Shown here one piece after another: positions 27,388 through 36,147 of a stretch of 64,000 nucleotides of DNA (position 1 is the first letter of the stretch; each line of letters starts with the position of its first letter). Both the position numbers and the translations under genes were made by a program. The stretch spans positions 23,259 through 87,258 of the forward strand of contig JANWWZ010000013.1 in NCBI GenBank assembly GCA_025057115.1, given 5' to 3'. The notes under the pieces were generated by a model. It saw nothing but the letters and a program-made list of their open reading frames with translations. It was not told where the DNA came from and did no database searches. This DNA is from Bernardetiaceae bacterium (lineage in GTDB: Bacteria > Bacteroidota > Bacteroidia > Cytophagales > Thermoflexibacteraceae).

Positions 27388-28539
27388 ATGGTTGTACCTA
27401 CTTTGAAAGCTATGTTGCTTCATTGGCGTTATTGGAAAACATTTGTCCGAAGTCGTTTTCTCCCCTTATTAATCTTTTGTGCTAGCGTTAGTTGTATATT
27501 AGTTTTCAACATACCTCCTACGGCAATCAAGTGGTCTGTTGTGGTTGGGTTGTTTCAGTCGGCTATTCACACTGCTTTTGCACATGCTGTGCCTGCCACC
27601 ATTACTCGACAAAAATGGTGGCAGTTGCTTTTTATGCCGCGTCCTGTGATTTCTCTGGCCGGTTTAATGTTACTACTGGCTGGATTTTCAGTATCCATCG
27701 TAGTGAAAGTGCTTTACTGGTCAGAGTTAACCACGTTTTTGTCAGTGGCTTATGCACTCGTGGGGTTTGGAGCGGGTGCTTCTGCAGCTAATTTAGTGGC
27801 AGGCTTGTTGTTCGGTAGGGGTTTACAACCATCGCCTTCCGTTTTCAAGATCGATACAGAGTTAGTACAAATTTTCGCTGCCTCTCTTGTGGCTACTTGT
27901 TTTCTTGGAATTACGCTCATTCCCTCTTCCAGTACTCAAAAAACGATGCTGGTTACTTATGCCCCCGTTTTAATGCCTTTGATATATGCCATTGGTAGCG
28001 TCATTTTAGCTTTGTTGCTGACCTATGTTGCAGAAAACGGTAATAAACTGCTACACTGGGCAAGTGAAATGGGTGCTCTTGCTGCGTTGTTGCTGTGGAC
28101 TAGATGGCTTGTAAGTACCTTCATGCCTGTTTTTTGGGTAAAAAATGGCAAGGAGTACAGCGCAGAAGAATTTACCTATTTGTGGCAACTATCCATTTTG
28201 ATTGGCTATCTCACCAGTAAGGTAGAAAAAGCATATCAAATAGCAGCTAAGCGGTATGCTGACTATTTCTCAAATACCTCTGCATGGTACCTTTATAATG
28301 TGCACTACTTCATGAGCTTTCTACCTACGGTGGGAATGCTGGTAGCTTTTATTTATGGCTACTTCAAGGGTGGTTTATATGGCACGGGGATTTCCGTGCT
28401 AGGAATTGCGTCTTTTTTTAGAACGGGAAGCACAAGTATTCACTACTCATTATTTGGCAAATATTTGTTCAAATCTCAAAGGTCAGCAGTTACTGGCAGG
28501 GTGCCCAAATCCAGCTATCCAGCAATTAACTCATATTGA
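27388..28539 (+). CDS. truncated membrane-pyrophosphatase (HppA)-like protein without catalytic loops
   Basis: Polytopic protein of 383 residues with about ten membrane segments. The order of landmarks resembles HppA: a Thr-Arg loop after a helix pair (HAVPATITRQKWWQLLF), a glycine-rich GFGAGASAANLVAGLLFGRG like the HppA GASSIALFARVGGG segment, then IDTELVQIFAASLVATCFLG like DLFESYVGAIVATMVLG, then a PL..AIGS helix, then GYLTSKVEKAYQ like GLVTEYYT, and finally GGLYGTGISVLGIA like AGMYGIALAALGML. The loops that bind Mg-pyrophosphate (DDPRNPATIADNVGDN region) are absent and the length is about half. Homology is my reading from motif order; transport of protons or sodium by pyrophosphate cannot be expected. 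It overlaps the convergent helicase by 14 bases. Confidence 0.6.
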   Translation: MVVPTLKAMLLHWRYWKTFVRSRFLPLLIFCASVSCILVFNIPPTAIKWSVVVGLFQSAIHTAFAHAVPATITRQKWWQLLFMPRPVISLAGLMLLLAGFSVSIVVKVLYWSELTTFLSVAYALVGFGAGASAANLVAGLLFGRGLQPSPSVFKIDTELVQIFAASLVATCFLGITLIPSSSTQKTMLVTYAPVLMPLIYAIGSVILALLLTYVAENGNKLLHWASEMGALAALLLWTRWLVSTFMPVFWVKNGKEYSAEEFTYLWQLSILIGYLTSKVEKAYQIAAKRYADYFSNTSAWYLYNVHYFMSFLPTVGMLVAFIYGYFKGGLYGTGISVLGIASFFRTGSTSIHYSLFGKYLFKSQRSAVTGRVPKSSYPAINSY

Positions 28540-31500
28540 ATGTTGAGCCTTTCCACCAATTTCTACTAAATGCAAACTCTAGTTGCCAGCCTTTGTGCTT
28601 GAAGTGCAAAGGCTGCAAAGCAAATATATCTCTTGCTGAAATGGCTCTAAGCATATTGAAATCGTCTGTCAGAATGAGTTTGGTAGGATTTCCTTGAGGG
28701 TCAATAGCTATTAAGTCTGCAAAAGGAAAGCCGTTTTGCAAGTGCTTAGCAGTTTTTTGCAAGCAAGCAGCAAGTGTGTTTTCTGTTACTGGTTCGGCAG
28801 TAGCTTTTTGCAGCTCAAATTTTCCCGATGCTACTGAATAGGCGTATTGCAGATAAGCTCGCAATAGATGGGGACCTGGATGAGTGGCTTGATGGGTTTG
28901 CAACTGCTGGGGGTAAATACTACTTACGATGATTATTTTTTCGCGAGCGCGAGTAATGGCTACATTCAGCCGATTTTCTCCCTTGGACTGGTTAAGACTT
29001 CCAAAATGCAACTGAAATTTTCCAGAAGAAGAAGGGGCATACCCAATTGAAAAAATAATGCAGTCGCGTTCATCGCCCTGCACATTTTCTATGTTTTTGA
29101 CAAATAACGAGGGAGGAATGACCAAACCACTTTGCTCCAGTAAATCTAATATCAATTCCTGTTGGTGGACGTTAAAAGTAATGATGCCTATGGTTTTGGT
29201 TGGTTCTTGCTCAAGTTGGTTGGATACAATTTGCAACACCTTTTCAGCTTCAATTCGGTTGGTTTGTTTTTCCCATATCCCCTCTACCTTGACAAAGTGA
29301 ATAGGTTTACTGTTAGGCTGCCAGTCGTGCCGGTAAGGCAGGAGTTGCAGCTTATTTTGGTAAAAGTGTTGATTCGAAAAATGAATTAGCTCAGGATAGC
29401 GGCTTCGGTAATGTTTTGTGAGTATTACTTGAGGCAAGTATCGCTTCCCTAGATCCAGTAGCGATTCTATTTCTAACTCTGGAGCTACTTCTTCTTCTGG
29501 ACTGATTACTTCCCAGCGCAGGCGATATAAATCAAAAGGAGGAAGTTGTTTATCGTCTCCTACAATTACTACTTGCTTTCCCCTGTACATGGCTGGAATG
29601 CCCTTTTCGGCAAAACACTGAGAAGCCTCGTCGAACACTACTATATCAAAAAGCGTTTGCATAGGAAACAATGCCGAAGCAGATTCAGGCGAGACCAACC
29701 AGCAAGGTATCAAGTTGGCTAACTCCTCCCAGTGGACAGAAATTAATTTGCGCAAAGACCATATGTTGCGCTTTTTACTCACTTGGTGCAGTAGATTGCG
29801 ATAGCTTACCAAATGATGCAAGCGATTGTATTCCAAGTTACTAAAAGCGCGTTCCCATGCTCGCCATCGGGCAATGGGCAAACTAAGTTGCTCTTTTTCT
29901 ACGAGGAGTTCTTGTAGCTCTGAAGCAGCTTGCAACAATGCCTCGCTGCTTGCTTTGCGCAGAATAGGGAAGCATTCTTCTAAATACAGTAGCCAAGAAA
30001 TTCTCCAGGAGTTGTCGAAAATAGATACCCAGCTATCGGGATTGTCTGGTTTGTAAGCAGATAGCAGATTTATAGCCTCTTGTTCGTTGTGGTTCAACTG
30101 CAATTGGAGGGTGTCTATTGCGCATAAGTCTTCAAAAAGTGCCTCTAACTGCTCTGCCATCAAAGATGCCTTTTCAGGCGATTGCCAGAGCAATTCTTGC
30201 TGGGCAGGAGTAAGGCAGCTGCTCCATTTACTTTGCCATGCAATCAGGTGCCGAAATATTTCTGCCATTTGTTGCAATTGTTCTGGAAGGGAGTACCATT
30301 CTGTAGTGGAAATATCAAAGTCCTTTAGCCAATTTGAAGAGAAATTTTTCCAGCTGTCAAGTAACTGACAGTACTGGCGAGTGCGTTCAAAAAAAATTTC
30401 CCAATTGTGAAAATTCCAATCAGTGGGATAGGGCAGAAAAGGCAAAGCTCGTTCTAATTCTTCCTTTATTTGGCAAGCCTTCCGATAAGCGGCAATTTTA
30501 TGGAGTAATGCCGTAGCACCGTGAGTTGAACGTGGTAAATGGTGCAGGAGGAGCCATTGGTGAATTTGCTTTTTACTGGTAGAGAACAACCACTTGATTT
30601 TACCTAACCCGTGTTGTTGATCGCGCAAGTAGGCTTGCAGCAGTTGGGTAGCAATGGGAATCTCACCTGCAGACAAATGCCATTGCTGAATTGGGCGCAA
30701 TGCAGTAAGGAGAGCAGTTGCTTTCTGTAGAAAATCCTCAGGCAAGAGAGCATCGTTTGCTTCTAACCATTGCAGGGCTACTGCGTTGTATTGTTGCCAG
30801 CGAGCGCATTTTGCAAAAGGTAATAAACGAATCTTAATTTCTTCTACTGAATGGCATAAATGAAAAACTTCTTGCCATGTTTTATTGGCAAATTGTTTAG
30901 TAAGCGGACAATTTCTAAGTGTTTCTTTAAGAGCGGCAACCTGGTGGGGCACTTCTTTCAGTAAAGTGGTGAATTGATGCAGGTCAGCGATGTTTTTACC
31001 AGCGAAGGAAAACCGTTCTCGCCAAAGAGATTCAGGAGCTTGTGTACGGCGGGCATATGCTACGTAGCGCTGCAGCCATGGCAAAAATCTTGCTGCTTGT
31101 TGAGCGTCAAAATAACTGCGCAGCTGCTGGTTAAAAATTACATAAGGCTGGCAGGGAGAACTAGTAAGGTAGAGCGTTTTGGCGCTAATACCGCACAGAC
31201 TTTCATCGTAAAGGGCTCGTCTAAATTCTTCTAGTTCTTCTTCTAATGCTGCAATGCGTCTGGAAATTGCAACAAAACGCCTTTCATGCTGTAAAATGCT
31301 GATATCAATTTGCTGGCGATGTTTTTGTTGCACTTGTTGTATCTGAGCAGCTATATGGCTGTAAATCCGTGGACGATCTTGTTGAAAATCATGCACAAGG
31401 GCGGCAAAGAGGTGTAGTTCCTTCTCCTGTAAGCGCTGATAAACTACATCTAAAGCAGCTTTTTTTTGGCAAACTACCAGTAGGCGCTTACCAGATGAAA

Positions 31501-32476
31501 TAGCATCAGCAATTAAATTGACTATCAACTGGGATTTGCCCGTACCTGGAGGACCTTGTACTACTAATGACTGCCCGCTCTTAACAAGTTGCAAGGCTTG
31601 GTATTGTGCCGCGTCTACTGGGTAAGGAGTTATCAATTCTTCCTCCTTTGGAGAGCGAAAGGTTGTATTTTTGTTAAAAAAATCTTCTAAGTCTAAAATA
31701 TGGTTGTCGGCCAGTAGCGCATCGTAATCAGGGGCAAGGTAGGAATCTGCTTGGGGGAACTGACCTAGCACCGCCTCGGGCATGAGCTTTAGTCTGCCTG
31801 TGGCAGTAGTTAATTCTAATTCTCTCTTGGTAAATGTTTGAAAAGGCAACAGTTGGCTGCTAAAATTATCTGCATTGAAGTGCAATTCTAACCCTGAGTT
31901 GTTGATAAGGTGATAAAGTTGAGTTAAAAAGACCAGCACATCTTCGGCAGGAGGGTGGAAAGTCCATTCGTTGAGTAATTCGTTGAGAGGTTGTTCGTTG
32001 TGATGAGCATATGCAAGAAGAAAAGTTTTGTTGAATGTTACGGGTATATCAGGGCGGGGTTGAATTATCCAATTGTTTCGCTCAATAGTTAGCTGCACGG
32101 GAAACAACAACAAGGGACAGCGGACCAATACCTCATTGTTAAATCTGCCTTGTATAAAAGGGTAGCCTATGCAGAGATGTTCCGCGCCTTGTTCTTCTAA
32201 GAGCATTTCAGTGGTGCGCTGGAGTTGTTTGAGTTGATAACTAAGGCGATTGCTAGCCGCATCCCAAGCATCCGTCACAGGACAGACCACTATGCGGTTT
32301 TTTCCTGTTACCAGTTGCGAAAGGATTTCAAAAGGCGGTTTGCCGGCTGCGAAATTGAGTTGATGGAGATCTACCTGTTGCCCTGCATAAAGCCGCAACA
32401 ATAGCAAAGAGCGATTATTGCTTGAAAGATTAGTAAGGCGTTGTTTAAAAACTTGCAATAACCTTTTGATAGCCAC
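28526..32476 (-). CDS. very large superfamily 1 (DNA2/NAM7-type) helicase
   Basis: Protein of 1316 residues. The N-terminal part (1-285, starting FKQRLTNLSSNNRSLLLLRL) resembles DUF4011-type extensions. Motif I is VVQGPPGTGKS (Lys314); residues 390-930 are a long helical insertion. Motif II reads VVFDEASQC (Asp949), then VGDDKQLPP (about 972-980). Motifs V/VI are VQGDERDCIIFS (about 1132-1143) and RLNVAITRARE (about 1169-1179). The final 100 residues form an additional small domain (DLIAIDPQGNPTKLILTDDF). Relatives process DNA or RNA, and some belong to defence systems, but no partner gene is present here. It starts 42 bases after the glycosyltransferase gene. Confidence 0.88.
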   Translation of the reverse strand: MAIKRLLQVFKQRLTNLSSNNRSLLLLRLYAGQQVDLHQLNFAAGKPPFEILSQLVTGKNRIVVCPVTDAWDAASNRLSYQLKQLQRTTEMLLEEQGAEHLCIGYPFIQGRFNNEVLVRCPLLLFPVQLTIERNNWIIQPRPDIPVTFNKTFLLAYAHHNEQPLNELLNEWTFHPPAEDVLVFLTQLYHLINNSGLELHFNADNFSSQLLPFQTFTKRELELTTATGRLKLMPEAVLGQFPQADSYLAPDYDALLADNHILDLEDFFNKNTTFRSPKEEELITPYPVDAAQYQALQLVKSGQSLVVQGPPGTGKSQLIVNLIADAISSGKRLLVVCQKKAALDVVYQRLQEKELHLFAALVHDFQQDRPRIYSHIAAQIQQVQQKHRQQIDISILQHERRFVAISRRIAALEEELEEFRRALYDESLCGISAKTLYLTSSPCQPYVIFNQQLRSYFDAQQAARFLPWLQRYVAYARRTQAPESLWRERFSFAGKNIADLHQFTTLLKEVPHQVAALKETLRNCPLTKQFANKTWQEVFHLCHSVEEIKIRLLPFAKCARWQQYNAVALQWLEANDALLPEDFLQKATALLTALRPIQQWHLSAGEIPIATQLLQAYLRDQQHGLGKIKWLFSTSKKQIHQWLLLHHLPRSTHGATALLHKIAAYRKACQIKEELERALPFLPYPTDWNFHNWEIFFERTRQYCQLLDSWKNFSSNWLKDFDISTTEWYSLPEQLQQMAEIFRHLIAWQSKWSSCLTPAQQELLWQSPEKASLMAEQLEALFEDLCAIDTLQLQLNHNEQEAINLLSAYKPDNPDSWVSIFDNSWRISWLLYLEECFPILRKASSEALLQAASELQELLVEKEQLSLPIARWRAWERAFSNLEYNRLHHLVSYRNLLHQVSKKRNIWSLRKLISVHWEELANLIPCWLVSPESASALFPMQTLFDIVVFDEASQCFAEKGIPAMYRGKQVVIVGDDKQLPPFDLYRLRWEVISPEEEVAPELEIESLLDLGKRYLPQVILTKHYRSRYPELIHFSNQHFYQNKLQLLPYRHDWQPNSKPIHFVKVEGIWEKQTNRIEAEKVLQIVSNQLEQEPTKTIGIITFNVHQQELILDLLEQSGLVIPPSLFVKNIENVQGDERDCIIFSIGYAPSSSGKFQLHFGSLNQSKGENRLNVAITRAREKIIIVSSIYPQQLQTHQATHPGPHLLRAYLQYAYSVASGKFELQKATAEPVTENTLAACLQKTAKHLQNGFPFADLIAIDPQGNPTKLILTDDFNMLRAISARDIFALQPLHFKHKGWQLEFAFSRNWWKGSTFNMS

Positions 32477-32518
32477 TTTGGGTAATTCTTTCAGTAGCTT
32501 CCTTGACCGAAAGGTACT

Positions 32519-33316
32519 TTAGGGCGAATTCACTTCGTTATTTTGAGGGCAAAAGTATTGAGCCATCTCGTTTTTGGTGTAGTCTTTTCTATGATAGGTG
32601 CGGAACCAACTGTTGATTTTTATTTGCAGTACGCCAAAAAAGGCTTCGCGGAAAATTTTGGTGGACATTTTGGACTCGCCTTTTTCGCGATCCTTGAAAA
32701 TAATAGGCACTTCCTTGATCTTAAAGCCCAATTTCCAAGCGTTAAACTTCATTTCGATTTGGAAAGCGTAGCCTATGAAGCGAATGCGGTCTAAATCGAT
32801 ATTTTCCAGTACGGTGCGGCGATAGCATTTAAAACCTGCAGTGGTATCCATAATAGGCATGCCAGTAACTAATCTTACGTAAGTACTGGCAAAATACGAC
32901 ATGAGCACCCTGCCGATGGGCCAGTTAATAACTGTAACACCATTGATGTAACGAGAGCCTATAGCAAGGTCGTAACCCTCATATGCACAAGCGTGATAGA
33001 GACGCGGAATATCTGCAGGATTGTGAGAAAAATCGGCATCCATTTCAAAAATGTATTCGTAATGGCGTGCAAGGGCGTACTTAAATCCATGAATGTATGC
33101 CGTTCCAAGCCCTAGTTTGCCTTTTCGCTCTTGTAGGTGCAACCTTCCTGGAAATTCTATTTGTAGCAATTTTACTTTTTCCGCCGTGCCATCAGGGGAG
33201 CCATCGTCTATAATCAGCAAGTCAGGTTGAAAACTTAGCCCCATGATGGCCCGAACCATGGGCTCTATATTGTCAATTTCGTTGTAAGTAGGAATGATAA
33301 TCAGCGAGTCAGACAC
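32519..33316 (-). CDS. polyprenol-phosphate mannose synthase-like glycosyltransferase (GT2)
   Basis: GT2 enzyme of 265 residues resembling dolichyl/polyprenol-phosphate mannose synthase (DPM1). The nucleotide-sugar fold shows IIPTYNEIDNIEPMV (about 6-20), LIIDDGSPDGTAEKV and the metal-binding EMDADFSHNP (Asp-x-Asp). PIMDTTAGFKCYRR is a DPM1 signature. No C-terminal membrane pair is present, which is the short form. Would charge a polyprenyl phosphate carrier on the cytoplasmic membrane for later glycosylation. Same strand as and just upstream of the helicase. Confidence 0.92.
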   Translation of the reverse strand: MSDSLIIIPTYNEIDNIEPMVRAIMGLSFQPDLLIIDDGSPDGTAEKVKLLQIEFPGRLHLQERKGKLGLGTAYIHGFKYALARHYEYIFEMDADFSHNPADIPRLYHACAYEGYDLAIGSRYINGVTVINWPIGRVLMSYFASTYVRLVTGMPIMDTTAGFKCYRRTVLENIDLDRIRFIGYAFQIEMKFNAWKLGFKIKEVPIIFKDREKGESKMSTKIFREAFFGVLQIKINSWFRTYHRKDYTKNEMAQYFCPQNNEVNSP

Positions 33317-33345
33317 GTTCTTGGCAATTTTTGATGTGAAAGAAA

Positions 33346-33375
33346 AACAGTTCTGGCAATATATGCCGAACTGTT
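33346..33375 (-). terminator. terminator of the DUF3276 gene
   Basis: AACAGTTC-T-GGCA pairs with TGCC-GAACTGTT around a 5-base loop, and on the minus strand the hairpin runs into TTTTTCTTTC. It lies between the DUF3276 stop (33399) and the glycosyltransferase start (33316), so the latter needs its own promoter, which I do not see. Confidence 0.7.
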
Positions 33376-33398
33376 AAGCATGTTTATTGCTCAAAGGA

Positions 33399-33734
33399 TT
33401 AATCCCACTTGAGCCCTTCTTCTGGAAAACCATCGAAGGACTCTTCTACTTCATTGTGCTCAAACTGACTAAAATCCACATCGGGCATTAAATCGTTCTT
33501 AATGCGCTCTATAGCTTGATTTAAAGCCTCAGTGAACTTGAAGAAATCTTCTTTGTAGAGGAAAATTTTGTGCTTGTCGAACACGAAACCGTTGGGTGTT
33601 AAACGTCTTTTGCTCTCGGTAATGGTAATGTAGTAGTCATTGCCACGAGTGGATCGGATGTCGAAAAAGTAGGTTCTTTTTCCAGCCCTAATGCGTTGAG
33701 AGTAGATTTCTCCGCTTTCTTTAAACTCTTCCAC
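33399..33734 (-). CDS. DUF3276 PUR-alpha-like nucleic-acid-binding protein
   Basis: Protein of 111 residues from the GTG at 33734 (MEEFKESGEIYSQRIRAGKR). The open frame continues to a TTG at 33761, but that codon lies inside a perfect -7 promoter box, so it cannot be the start. RAGKRTYFFDIRSTRGNDYYI (split at 14-34) and ITITESKRR are the PUR-repeat core; HKIFLYKEDFFKFTEALN completes it. Members bind single-stranded nucleic acid in Bacteroidota and Borrelia; the cellular role is not settled. Confidence 0.9.
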   Translation of the reverse strand: MEEFKESGEIYSQRIRAGKRTYFFDIRSTRGNDYYITITESKRRLTPNGFVFDKHKIFLYKEDFFKFTEALNQAIERIKNDLMPDVDFSQFEHNEVEESFDGFPEEGLKWD

Positions 33735-33758
33735 GTTCCGATTAATTTGGTTTGCAGT

Positions 33759-33787
33759 CAAAGTTAGGATTTTATTGCGTTATACAA
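33759..33787 (-). promoter_or_regulatory. promoter of the DUF3276 gene
   Basis: Minus-strand TAACTTTG (33766 to 33759) is an exact -7 match with TTG (33787 to 33785) 18 bases upstream. The transcript would start near 33753, about 19 bases before the GTG start at 33734. Confidence 0.65.
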
Positions 33788-33841
33788 AAAAATGAAGGCA
33801 AAAAAGTCCATCTGTTAGTTTTTTTCTTCAACTTCAGTCCC

Positions 33842-34231
33842 ATGAAGAGGGAATGGAAAGGGATTCGGCGGCATATTTTCCGCACCTTGTTAGCATCTTT
33901 TTTAGTACTTGCGGGCATTAATCACTTTGTCATGCCAGAATTTTACTATCCGTTAATTCCAGATTATCTGCCTTTTCCGGCGTGGATCAACGGCATAGCA
34001 GGAATTTCAGAGATAGGATTAGGCTCGTTACTTTTAATAGCTCCTCTGCGCCGATGGGCAGTAGGAGGCATTATTGCTATGTTGATCGCTTTTGTGCCAG
34101 CTCATATTTACTTCATTCAAATAGGCGCTTGTGTGGAAAATGGTTTATGTGTGCCCCTATGGGTAGCATGGGTGCGTTTAATACTGATTCATCCGCTACT
34201 AATTGCTTGGGCATGGTATGTGCGCAAGTGA
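33842..34231 (+). CDS. DoxX-like four-helix membrane protein
   Basis: Protein of 129 residues from the ATG at 33842; an upstream extension to 33752 overlaps the opposite promoter and is unlikely. Four hydrophobic helices are seen (about 12-32, 47-67, 72-92, 104-126). FLVLAGINHFVMPEFYYPLIP and GISEIGLGSLLLIAP match DoxX/MauE-type proteins, whose roles range from quinone-linked redox to unknown. It ends 3 bases short of the convergent histidine ammonia-lyase stop. Confidence 0.78.
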   Translation: MKREWKGIRRHIFRTLLASFLVLAGINHFVMPEFYYPLIPDYLPFPAWINGIAGISEIGLGSLLLIAPLRRWAVGGIIAMLIAFVPAHIYFIQIGACVENGLCVPLWVAWVRLILIHPLLIAWAWYVRK

Positions 34232-34234
34232 TAA

Positions 34235-35794
34235 CTAAAACGAAAACAAGTCTTCCCAAGGACTGGCTAAAGGAATGCCGTGAAGAGTAGCTGCTTCCTG
34301 GGTAGCGCGTACAAGCATTTTTTGACGCACTAGAGCTTGTGCTTGCAAAATATCATTGTAAAATAAGCGGTCGTTTTCTGCATGGTCTATTCGGCTGCGC
34401 ACCAGTTCGTGGCATGCTTCTAACAAAGGCGTAGATCGCAATGGACGGCGAAAATCAAATGCTTGCGCAGCACAAAGCAATTCAATAGCTAAAATGTTCT
34501 CTAAATTTTCAATTACTTGTAAAGCCTTGCGAGCACTGATGCTGCCCATGCTCACATGGTCTTCCTGACCTAAAGAAGTAGGAATGCTATCAGCACTTGC
34601 TGGAAAACACAACGACTTATTTTCACTCACTAGCGCAGCAGCAGTATATTGCGGAATCATAAAACCTGAATTAATGCCCGTGTTGCGCATCAAAAGTTTT
34701 GGCAAACCTGCAGGTCCTTCTAGCAGTAAGTAAGTGCGTCTTTCTGAAATATTTCCTAGCTCGGCTGCGGCTAGGGTGGCGTAGTCTAAGGGCAAGGCTA
34801 GTAGCTGTCCATGAAAATTGCCTCCGCTAACAGCTTGTTTATTGTCCAAAATAATTGGATTATCGGTAACAGAATTAATTTCAGTGATGACTAAATCTTT
34901 CAAATGCAGCCAAGCATTCCGCGAAGCACCATGTACTTGAGGCATGCAGCGAATGGAGTAGGGGTCTTGCACTCTTCCACAATGAGCATGAGAAGCCACC
35001 ATAGGGGAATCTTTAAGCAGGGTGCGCAATCGATAAGCAACGTGTTGGGCTCCAATGAAGGCACGCAATTGGTGCAACTGCTCTTCAAAAGGGCTTACGG
35101 ACCCTAGAGCACCTTCTAAAGTCATAGCACCGATGATATCTGCATTTTCTAGACAGTTATGTAGCCTTTCTAGTACTTTGACGGCATGAGCGGCAATAAA
35201 TTGCGTACCGTTGATCAATGCCAATCCTTCTTTGGCTTGCAACTGCAACGGTGCAAGTTGCATTATTTGCAGCCATTCTTCGGCAGGGATGGTTTTTCCT
35301 TTCCAAAGCACATGACCCAGTCCTATTAAAGGCAAAAACAAGTGAGCCAGAGGCGCCAAATCTCCTGATGCGCCTACAGAGCCTTGTGAAGGAACTACTG
35401 GAATGGCTTCTTGATCGATGTGCAATAAAATCCGCTCTATCACTTGCATGGAAACCCCTGAAAAACCCATAGCAAGGGAATGAGCTTTTAAAACCAACAT
35501 TAACTTAACTATCTCAGCAGGCAAGGGACTGCCTACTCCTACGCTATGGCTGCGCAGTAGATTAAATTGTAACAAAGCAGTTTGCTGAGGGGAAATAATG
35601 GTAGTACAAAGCGGACCCAATCCAGTATTAACGCCGTACACCGCTTGCTGTCCCATTGCCATCTGTTGTATAGCTCGATGGCAGGCTTCTATCTTTTCAC
35701 CAGCAGTAGGGGAAATGATTCCTTTGCGCACCCCTGCTGCAATTTCTAAGGCAATAGAGGGCGTTAGAGTATCTTCACCAAAGCGAAATAACAT
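34235..35794 (-). CDS. hutH: histidine ammonia-lyase (HAL/PAL family)
   Basis: Converts L-histidine to urocanate and ammonia. The start at 35794 (MLFRFGEDTL, 519 residues) places the self-forming MIO cofactor triad Ala-Ser-Gly at 142-144 in GSVGASGDLAPLAHL, the same numbering as the classical bacterial enzyme; an ATG at 35815 is the alternative. YGVNTGLGPL (about 53-62), QDPYSIRCMPQVHGASR and the C-terminal QEDHVSMGS are HAL signatures. No other hut gene is beside it; a phenylalanine or tyrosine lyase cannot be excluded without the substrate-pocket residues. Confidence 0.88.
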   Translation of the reverse strand: MLFRFGEDTLTPSIALEIAAGVRKGIISPTAGEKIEACHRAIQQMAMGQQAVYGVNTGLGPLCTTIISPQQTALLQFNLLRSHSVGVGSPLPAEIVKLMLVLKAHSLAMGFSGVSMQVIERILLHIDQEAIPVVPSQGSVGASGDLAPLAHLFLPLIGLGHVLWKGKTIPAEEWLQIMQLAPLQLQAKEGLALINGTQFIAAHAVKVLERLHNCLENADIIGAMTLEGALGSVSPFEEQLHQLRAFIGAQHVAYRLRTLLKDSPMVASHAHCGRVQDPYSIRCMPQVHGASRNAWLHLKDLVITEINSVTDNPIILDNKQAVSGGNFHGQLLALPLDYATLAAAELGNISERRTYLLLEGPAGLPKLLMRNTGINSGFMIPQYTAAALVSENKSLCFPASADSIPTSLGQEDHVSMGSISARKALQVIENLENILAIELLCAAQAFDFRRPLRSTPLLEACHELVRSRIDHAENDRLFYNDILQAQALVRQKMLVRATQEAATLHGIPLASPWEDLFSF

Positions 35795-35860
35795 AGCGAA
35801 TTTAATGTTTAACAAGAGAAAAAAGTTGGCAAAAATAGGCTCAAAACCAGAAAGAGAGGC

Positions 35861-35868
35861 TAAATTTG
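35861..35868 (+). promoter_or_regulatory. -7 element for the small basic protein gene
   Basis: TAAATTTG matches TAnnTTTG, 27 bases before the ATG at 35896. No TTG is found at the right distance. Confidence 0.4.
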
Positions 35869-35895
35869 CAACTCATTGAAAAATGAGGTGTTATC

Positions 35896-36054
35896 ATGGC
35901 TATTACTAGACTTAAGCGAAAAGATCGCCGCAATGCAAGCAATGCAAAAAGGCGCATCGCGAATATTAAACTACTTACTAAATTGCCACCCATCAAAAAA
36001 GTGGACATAGAAGCTATCAAAGCATCGTTTGCAGCGAAGAAAGCCCAACAATGA
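35896..36054 (+). CDS. small basic protein, candidate ribosomal protein bL38
   Basis: A 52-residue frame, MAITRLKRKDRRNASNAK followed by a central amphipathic helix and ending AFAAKKAQQ-like (SFAAKKAQQ). It is very rich in Lys and Arg, has a -7 element upstream and an intrinsic terminator 8 bases downstream, so it is a discrete transcription unit. Small basic proteins with this pattern (TRLKRK...R, PxIKxVDIEAIKA) occur across Bacteroidota in my recollection, and a Bacteroidota-specific ribosomal protein called bL38 has been described; identity with that protein is my guess and is unchecked. Confidence 0.7.
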   Translation: MAITRLKRKDRRNASNAKRRIANIKLLTKLPPIKKVDIEAIKASFAAKKAQQ

Positions 36055-36061
36055 AAACACT

Positions 36062-36086
36062 CCCGACAAAGTTGTCGGGTTTTTTT
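36062..36086 (+). terminator. terminator of the small basic protein gene
   Basis: CCCGACA-AAGT-TGTCGGG followed by seven T residues: a textbook intrinsic terminator 8 bases after the stop. Confidence 0.9.
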
Positions 36087-36147
36087 GTCATTTCTCTCTT
36101 GCTCGCCAAATTGATTCTTCATTAGCACTATTTTCTAACTTTACAAG

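Noticed and set aside
35841..36128. 95-codon minus-strand frame over the small basic protein
   Set aside because: It is the antisense of the basic gene and its terminator; its amino acids are those expected for a shadow.
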